Made by a program: the position numbers and the translations under genes. A model generated the notes under the pieces. That model searched no databases and was not told where the DNA came from. It worked only from the letters and a program-made list of their open reading frames with translations. Below are positions 43,401 to 48,001 of a stretch of 48,001 nucleotides of DNA, piece after piece. This DNA comes from Pseudomonas sp. GL-B-19 (GTDB taxonomy: Bacteria > Pseudomonadota > Gammaproteobacteria > Pseudomonadales > Pseudomonadaceae), in assembly GCF_019956415.1 (NCBI RefSeq), contig NZ_JAHBDK010000043.1, positions 1-48,001 on the forward strand, in the 5' to 3' direction. The first letter of the stretch is position 1; each line of letters starts with the position of its first letter.

Positions 43401-44723
43401 ATGGACCTGTTTCGCAGTGCCCCGATAGCTCAGCCCTTGGCCGCCCGCTTGCGTGCGGCCAATCTGGATGAGTACGTCGGCCAGGAACACCTGCTCGCTC
43501 GCGGCAAGCCTTTGCGCGAAGCCCTGGAGCAGGGTGCCCTGCATTCGATGATTTTCTGGGGGCCGCCGGGCGTGGGCAAAACCACCCTGGCGCGGTTGCT
43601 GGCGGAAGTCTCGGATGCGCACTTCGAAACGGTCTCTGCCGTGCTGGCCGGTGTGAAGGAAATCCGTCAGGCGGTGGAAATCGCCAAGCAACAGGCCGGG
43701 CAGTACGGCAGGCGCACCATTTTGTTTGTCGATGAAGTGCACCGCTTCAACAAGTCGCAGCAGGATGCTTTCCTGCCGTACGTTGAAGACGGCACGCTGA
43801 TTTTCATCGGCGCGACCACCGAAAACCCCTCATTCGAACTCAATAACGCGTTGCTCTCCCGGGCCCGCGTCTATGTGCTCAAAAGCCTCGACGAAGCAGC
43901 CCTGCGCAAGTTGGTGCATCGCGCACTGACCGAAGAACGTGGCCTGGGCAAGCGGCAGCTGACCCTCAGCGATGAAGGTTTCCAGATGCTGCTGTCCGCC
44001 GCCGATGGCGATGGCCGGCGGCTGCTGAATTTGCTGGAAAACGCCTCGGACCTGGCCGAAGACAACAGCGAGATCGGCGTCGATCTGCTGCAAAGTCTGC
44101 TCGGTGATACCCGCCGACGTTTCGACAAGGGCGGAGAAGCGTTTTACGACCAGATTTCCGCGCTGCACAAATCCGTACGCGGCTCCAATCCCGACGGTGC
44201 GCTGTATTGGTTTGCACGGATGATAGACGGCGGTTGCGATCCGCTGTATCTGGCCCGGCGCGTGGTGCGCATGGCCAGCGAAGACATCGGTAATGCCGAC
44301 CCGCGCGCCCTGAGCCTGTGCCTGGCAGCGTGGGAGGTGCAAGAGCGCCTGGGCAGCCCCGAAGGTGAGTTGGCGGTGGCCCAAGCCATCACGTATCTGG
44401 CCTGCGCGCCGAAAAGCAACGCGGTGTACATGGGCTTCAAGGCAGCGATGCGCAGCGCCACCGAACACGGTTCGCTGGAAGTGCCGCTGCACCTGCGTAA
44501 CGCTCCGACCAAACTGATGAAACAACTCGGTTACGGCGACGAATACCGTTACGCCCATGATGAGCCGGATGCCTACGCGGCAGGCGAAGATTATTTCCCG
44601 GAAGAACTCGAACCGCAGCCGTTCTATCAGCCGGTGCCACGCGGCCTGGAGTTAAAGATTGGCGAGAAGCTCAATCACCTCGCCCAGCTTGACCGTTTAA
44701 GTCCCCGGCAGCGGAGAAAATAG
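43401..44723 (+). CDS. rarA: Replication-associated recombination protein A (MgsA/RarA)
   Basis: A 440-residue AAA+ ATPase of the clamp-loader clade that acts at stalled replication forks. Walker A WGPPGVGKTTLARLL lies near residue 53, Walker B LFVDEVHRFNKSQQDAFLP follows, then sensor 1 GATTENPSFELNNALLSR. The C-terminal tetramerisation region is complete. ATG 43401 (MDLFRSAPIAQPLAARLR) is the family start. The Shine-Dalgarno is distant (GAGG about 14 nt upstream). The stop overlaps the crcB start by one base. Confidence 0.95.
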   Translation: MDLFRSAPIAQPLAARLRAANLDEYVGQEHLLARGKPLREALEQGALHSMIFWGPPGVGKTTLARLLAEVSDAHFETVSAVLAGVKEIRQAVEIAKQQAGQYGRRTILFVDEVHRFNKSQQDAFLPYVEDGTLIFIGATTENPSFELNNALLSRARVYVLKSLDEAALRKLVHRALTEERGLGKRQLTLSDEGFQMLLSAADGDGRRLLNLLENASDLAEDNSEIGVDLLQSLLGDTRRRFDKGGEAFYDQISALHKSVRGSNPDGALYWFARMIDGGCDPLYLARRVVRMASEDIGNADPRALSLCLAAWEVQERLGSPEGELAVAQAITYLACAPKSNAVYMGFKAAMRSATEHGSLEVPLHLRNAPTKLMKQLGYGDEYRYAHDEPDAYAAGEDYFPEELEPQPFYQPVPRGLELKIGEKLNHLAQLDRLSPRQRRK

Positions 44724-45097
44724 TGATTCCATTGGTCATTGCGGTGTCCATCGGCGGTGTCGCCGGCACGCTGTTGCGTTTTGCCACCGGAAACTGGATC
44801 AACGCTAATTGGCCGCGGCACTTCTATACCGCGACGCTGGCCGTTAATATCGTGGGCTGTTTGCTGATCGGCGTTCTATACGGTCTGTTTTTGATACGCC
44901 CGGAAGTGCCGTTTGAGGTGCGCGCCGGGTTGATCGTCGGCTTCCTCGGAGGGCTGACGACTTTTTCATCCTTTTCACTGGATACGGTGCGCTTGCTGGA
45001 AAGCGGGCAAGTGCCGCTGGCTTTGGGCTATGCGACGCTCAGCGTATTCGGCGGGCTGCTTGCCACCTGGGCCGGCCTGTCCTTGACCAAACTTTGA
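44723..45097 (+). CDS. crcB: Fluoride channel CrcB/Fluc
   Basis: A 124-residue inner membrane protein with four helices that works as a dual-topology dimer to export fluoride. Conserved Asn in LAVNIVGCLLIG and the GFLGGLTTFSSFSLDTV motif (the Phe-box and central Na+ site) are present. The start is GTG at 44723, one base into the rarA stop TAG, with GGAG 6 nt upstream, so it is translationally coupled. No fluoride riboswitch is seen ahead of it. Confidence 0.94.
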   Translation: MIPLVIAVSIGGVAGTLLRFATGNWINANWPRHFYTATLAVNIVGCLLIGVLYGLFLIRPEVPFEVRAGLIVGFLGGLTTFSSFSLDTVRLLESGQVPLALGYATLSVFGGLLATWAGLSLTKL

Positions 45098-45113
45098 TAA
45101 ACGAGAAACCGAC

Positions 45114-46394
45114 ATGCTCGATTCCAAACTGTTACGTAGCAACCTTCAGGACGTAGCGGACCGCCTGGCATCCCGCGGCTACACGCTGGATGTTGCGCGC
45201 ATCGAAGCGCTGGAAGAACAGCGCAAGACCGTCCAGACCCGCACCGAAGCACTGCAGGCTGAGCGTAATGCCCGTTCCAAATCCATCGGTCAGGCCAAGC
45301 AGCGCGGCGAAGACATCGCGCCACTGATGGCTGACGTCGATCGCATGGCCAACGAATTGAGCGCCGGTAAAGTCGAGCTGGACGCGATCCAGACCGATCT
45401 GGATTCGATCCTGCTGGGCATTCCGAACCTGCCGCACGAATCGGTACCGGTTGGTGATGACGAAGACGGCAATGTTGAAGTGCGCCGCTGGGGCACCCCG
45501 AAGGCGTTCGATTTCCCGGTTCAGGACCACGTTGCCCTGGGCGAGAAATACGGCTGGCTGGACTTCGAAACCGCCGCCAAGCTGTCGGGCGCCCGTTTCG
45601 CCCTGCTACGCGGCCCGATCGCTCGCATGCACCGCGCACTGGCGCAGTTCATGATCAACCTGCACATCAACGAACACGGTTACGAAGAGGCTTACACGCC
45701 TTATCTGGTTCAGGCCCCGGCGCTGCAAGGCACTGGCCAACTACCTAAGTTCGAAGAAGACCTGTTCAAGATCGCTCGCGAAGGCGAAGCCGATCTGTAC
45801 CTGATCCCGACGGCTGAAGTGTCGCTGACCAACATCGTCGCTGGCGAGATCGTCGATTCGAAACTGCTGCCGATCAAGTTCGTGGCCCACACGCCATGCT
45901 TTCGCAGTGAAGCCGGCGCGTCGGGTCGTGACACCCGCGGCATGATTCGCCAGCACCAGTTCGACAAAGTCGAAATGGTCCAGATCGTTGAACCGTCGAC
46001 GTCGATGGAAGCGCTGGAAGGCCTGACCGCCAACGCCGAGAAAGTCCTGCAACTGCTGGAGCTGCCTTACCGCACCCTGGCGCTGTGCACCGGCGACATG
46101 GGCTTCAGCGCGGTCAAGACTTACGACCTGGAAGTGTGGATTCCGAGCCAGGGCAAGTACCGCGAGATTTCGTCGTGCTCCAACTGCGGCGATTTCCAGG
46201 CCCGTCGTATGCAAGCGCGTTTCCGCAACCCGGAAACCGGCAAGCCTGAACTGGTTCACACCCTCAACGGTTCTGGCCTGGCGGTCGGTCGTACCTTGGT
46301 GGCTGTGGTGGAAAACTATCAGCAGGCCGACGGTTCGATCCGTGTGCCTGAAGTCCTGAAGCCGTACATGGGTGGCCTTGAGGTCATCGGTTAA
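45114..46394 (+). CDS. serS: Seryl-tRNA synthetase
   Basis: A 426-residue class II synthetase that charges tRNA-Ser (and tRNA-Sec where present). The N-terminal coiled-coil arm (about residues 28-100) binds the long variable arm of the tRNA. Motif 2 (CFRSEAGASGRDTRGMIR) and motif 3 (NGSGLAVGRTLVAVVENYQ) are intact. ATG 45114 lies 16 nt after crcB. The stop abuts the cysG start with no gap. Confidence 0.97.
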   Translation: MLDSKLLRSNLQDVADRLASRGYTLDVARIEALEEQRKTVQTRTEALQAERNARSKSIGQAKQRGEDIAPLMADVDRMANELSAGKVELDAIQTDLDSILLGIPNLPHESVPVGDDEDGNVEVRRWGTPKAFDFPVQDHVALGEKYGWLDFETAAKLSGARFALLRGPIARMHRALAQFMINLHINEHGYEEAYTPYLVQAPALQGTGQLPKFEEDLFKIAREGEADLYLIPTAEVSLTNIVAGEIVDSKLLPIKFVAHTPCFRSEAGASGRDTRGMIRQHQFDKVEMVQIVEPSTSMEALEGLTANAEKVLQLLELPYRTLALCTGDMGFSAVKTYDLEVWIPSQGKYREISSCSNCGDFQARRMQARFRNPETGKPELVHTLNGSGLAVGRTLVAVVENYQQADGSIRVPEVLKPYMGGLEVIG

Positions 46395-47789
46395 ATGAAC
46401 TATCTGCCGCTGTTTCACAACCTGCGCGGCAGTCGTGTGTTGGTTGTCGGTGGGGGGGAAATTGCCTTGCGCAAATCCCGCCTGCTGGCCGATGCCGGTG
46501 CGCTGCTGCGGGTGGTTGCACCTGAAATCGAACCGCAACTGCGCGAACTGGTTGCCGGCAGCGGTGGCGAGTGCCTGTTGCGCGGTTATGCCGAGACGGA
46601 TCTGGACGGTTGCGGGCTGATCATTGCCGCCACCGACGACGAGCCGTTGAACGCGCAAGTCTCCGCCGATGCCCATCGGCGTTGTGTGCCGGTCAACGTC
46701 GTGGACGCGCCGGCCCTGTGCAGCGTGATCTTTCCGGCGATTGTTGATCGTTCGCCCTTGATTATTGCGGTGTCCAGCGGCGGCGATGCGCCGGTGCTGG
46801 CACGGTTGATCCGCGCCAAGATTGAAACCTGGATACCGTCCACGTACGGCCAACTGGCGGGTCTGGCGGCGCGTTTTCGCGGCCAGGTCAAACGCCTGTT
46901 TCCGGACGTACAGCAGCGCCGGGCGTTCTGGGAAGATGTTTTCCAGGGCCCGATTGCCGACCGGCAACTGGCCGGGCAGGGCGCCGAAGCCGAGCGTCTG
47001 CTGCAAGTAAAAATCGAAGGTAAAGCGCCAGAAGCCACCGGTGAGGTCTACCTGGTGGGCGCCGGGCCCGGTGATCCCGACTTGCTGACGTTCCGTGCCT
47101 TGCGCCTGATGCAACAAGCCGACGTGGTGCTGTATGACCGTCTGGTGGCCCCGGCGATTCTGGAACTGTGCCGTCGCGATGCCGAGCGGATCTATGTCGG
47201 CAAGCGTCGCGCCGACCACGCTGTACCGCAGGATCAGATCAACCAGCAATTGGTGGACCTGGCCAAACAGGGCAAGCGGGTTGTGCGGCTGAAGGGCGGT
47301 GATCCGTTCATCTTCGGTCGCGGCGGTGAAGAGATCGAAGAACTGGCGGCCCAGGGCATCCCGTTCCAAGTGGTGCCGGGTATCACGGCGGCCAGCGGTT
47401 GCGCGGCGTATGCCGGGATTCCGCTGACCCACCGCGATTACGCGCAGTCGGTGCGGTTTGTCACCGGGCATTTGAAGGACGGCTCCACCGATCTGCCATG
47501 GGCCGACCTGGTCGCGCCGGCGCAGACGTTGGTGTTCTACATGGGGCTGGTGGGGTTGCCGGTTATCTGCGAGCAGTTGATCAAGCACGGTCGCGGGGCA
47601 GACACCCCGGCGGCGTTGATCCAGCAGGGCACCACGGTCAATCAGCGGGTGTTTACCGGCACGTTGGCGGATTTGCCACGGTTGGTGGCGGAGCATGAAG
47701 TGCATGCGCCGACGTTGGTAATCGTTGGGGAAGTGGTGCAATTGCGCGAGAAACTGGCGTGGTTTGAAGGGGCTCAGGGGCAAGTCTAG
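46395..47789 (+). CDS. cysG: Siroheme synthase (multifunctional CysG)
   Basis: A 464-residue fusion that makes siroheme, the cofactor of sulfite and nitrite reductases, from uroporphyrinogen III. Residues 1 to about 210 are the NAD-dependent dehydrogenase/ferrochelatase, with the Rossmann motif VVGGGEIALRKSRLL. Residues 217-460 are the SAM-dependent methyltransferase, with VYLVGAGPGDPDLLTFRALR and KGGDPFIFGRGGEE. The ATG follows the serS stop directly. Full length with no break. Confidence 0.97.
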   Translation: MNYLPLFHNLRGSRVLVVGGGEIALRKSRLLADAGALLRVVAPEIEPQLRELVAGSGGECLLRGYAETDLDGCGLIIAATDDEPLNAQVSADAHRRCVPVNVVDAPALCSVIFPAIVDRSPLIIAVSSGGDAPVLARLIRAKIETWIPSTYGQLAGLAARFRGQVKRLFPDVQQRRAFWEDVFQGPIADRQLAGQGAEAERLLQVKIEGKAPEATGEVYLVGAGPGDPDLLTFRALRLMQQADVVLYDRLVAPAILELCRRDAERIYVGKRRADHAVPQDQINQQLVDLAKQGKRVVRLKGGDPFIFGRGGEEIEELAAQGIPFQVVPGITAASGCAAYAGIPLTHRDYAQSVRFVTGHLKDGSTDLPWADLVAPAQTLVFYMGLVGLPVICEQLIKHGRGADTPAALIQQGTTVNQRVFTGTLADLPRLVAEHEVHAPTLVIVGEVVQLREKLAWFEGAQGQV

Positions 47790-47800
47790 AGACCGCGTCG

Positions 47801-47829
47801 CTGCCATCGCGAGCAGGCTCACTCCCACA
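47801..47829. repeat. Single REP sequence
   Basis: One REP in the reverse sense (CGCGAGCAGGCTCACTCCCACA), 12 nt after the cysG stop. No facing partner is seen. Confidence 0.7.
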
Positions 47830-47865
47830 TTGGATCTGTGTCGTTCACAAATCCCCTGTAATTGG

Positions 47866-47942
47866 ATGGACTCGCCCACGCCGAGGCGTCAATGCGCCAC
47901 GGTGGCAGTCTAAGAAGCCAACGGCAGCGAGGGCGAGTCCAT
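47866..47942. repeat. 12-bp inverted repeat ahead of the last ORF
   Basis: ATGGACTCGCCC (47866-47877) and GGGCGAGTCCAT (47931-47942) are perfect inverted copies around 53 bp. The right copy overlaps the first two bases of the ATG at 47941. It could be a transposon end region, an operator, or an RNA stem that hides the start. Confidence 0.6.
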
Positions 47943-48001
47943 GAAAAAGAATACGACGCTTAAACAGTCCCTGTCTTCAACCGATGTGTCGGCCTGTACG
48001 A
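47941..48001 (+). CDS. 5' end of an unidentified ORF (cut by the window)
   Basis: An ATG at 47941 opens a frame that is still open at the window end, giving MKKNTTLKQSLSSTDVSACT. GAGGGCGAG lies about 8 nt upstream. The inverted repeat around its leader and the nearby REP fit a mobile element gene, but 20 residues are too few to name a family. Confidence 0.4.
   Translation, partial: MKKNTTLKQSLSSTDVSACT

Noticed and set aside
44650..44723. Fluoride riboswitch ahead of crcB
   Set aside because: crcB starts inside the rarA stop codon, and the upstream bases are coding sequence with no riboswitch-like structure.

Overview
The window is a chromosomal segment of a Pseudomonas, most likely of the P. 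fluorescens group. The evidence is the fused nuoCD complex I operon, an OprD-family porin, both a monomeric and a dimeric NADP isocitrate dehydrogenase, the trxB/aat/ate/infA/clpA/clpS/cspD block, high-GC coding DNA, and several REP/REPIN palindromes of the kind common in that group. No rRNA, tRNA, CRISPR array or prophage was seen.

Layout. 1-115: 3' end of an unidentified + strand gene. 116-2310: OprD-family porin flanked by REP elements. 2311-17249 (- strand): complete 13-gene NADH dehydrogenase I operon nuoA-B-CD-E-F-G-H-I-J-K-L-M-N, with a candidate sigma70 promoter and upstream palindrome at 17338-17393. 17870-22180 (- strand): aceA (isocitrate lyase) with its own promoter and an RccR-like operator, an exported secretin-domain protein, a GNAT protein and a JmjC ribosomal oxygenase. 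22267-26021 (- strand): purB, then hflD, mnmA and a NudJ-like Nudix hydrolase, the last three forming one unit ending in a terminator before purB. 26364-28982 (- strand): an 872-codon M66 (StcE/TagA-like) metalloprotease in lower-GC DNA, which looks accessory. 29527-33502: idh (monomeric) and icd (dimeric) isocitrate dehydrogenases, divergent. 33565-36750: cspD, clpS, clpA. 36987-39830 (- strand): infA, ate/bpt, aat, trxB. 40137-47789 (+ strand): ftsK, lolA, rarA, crcB, serS, cysG. 47866-48001: a short inverted-repeat leader and the start of an ORF cut by the window edge.

How the genes work together. Complex I oxidises NADH and pumps protons. AceA, Idh and Icd together control the isocitrate branch point between the glyoxylate shunt and the TCA cycle. 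ClpS, ClpA, Aat and Ate are the core bacterial N-degron pathway (tagging enzymes, adaptor and unfoldase), all within about 5 kb. FtsK, LolA, RarA, SerS and CysG are unrelated housekeeping functions in co-oriented order.

Most of the window is ordinary core genome. The parts worth a second look are the M66 protease without a signal peptide and with a triplicated beta module, the heavily structured 3' untranslated region of idh, the control regions of aceA and nuoA, a large hairpin between aat and ate, and the inverted repeat that covers the start codon of the last ORF. I found no clear new multi-gene system.
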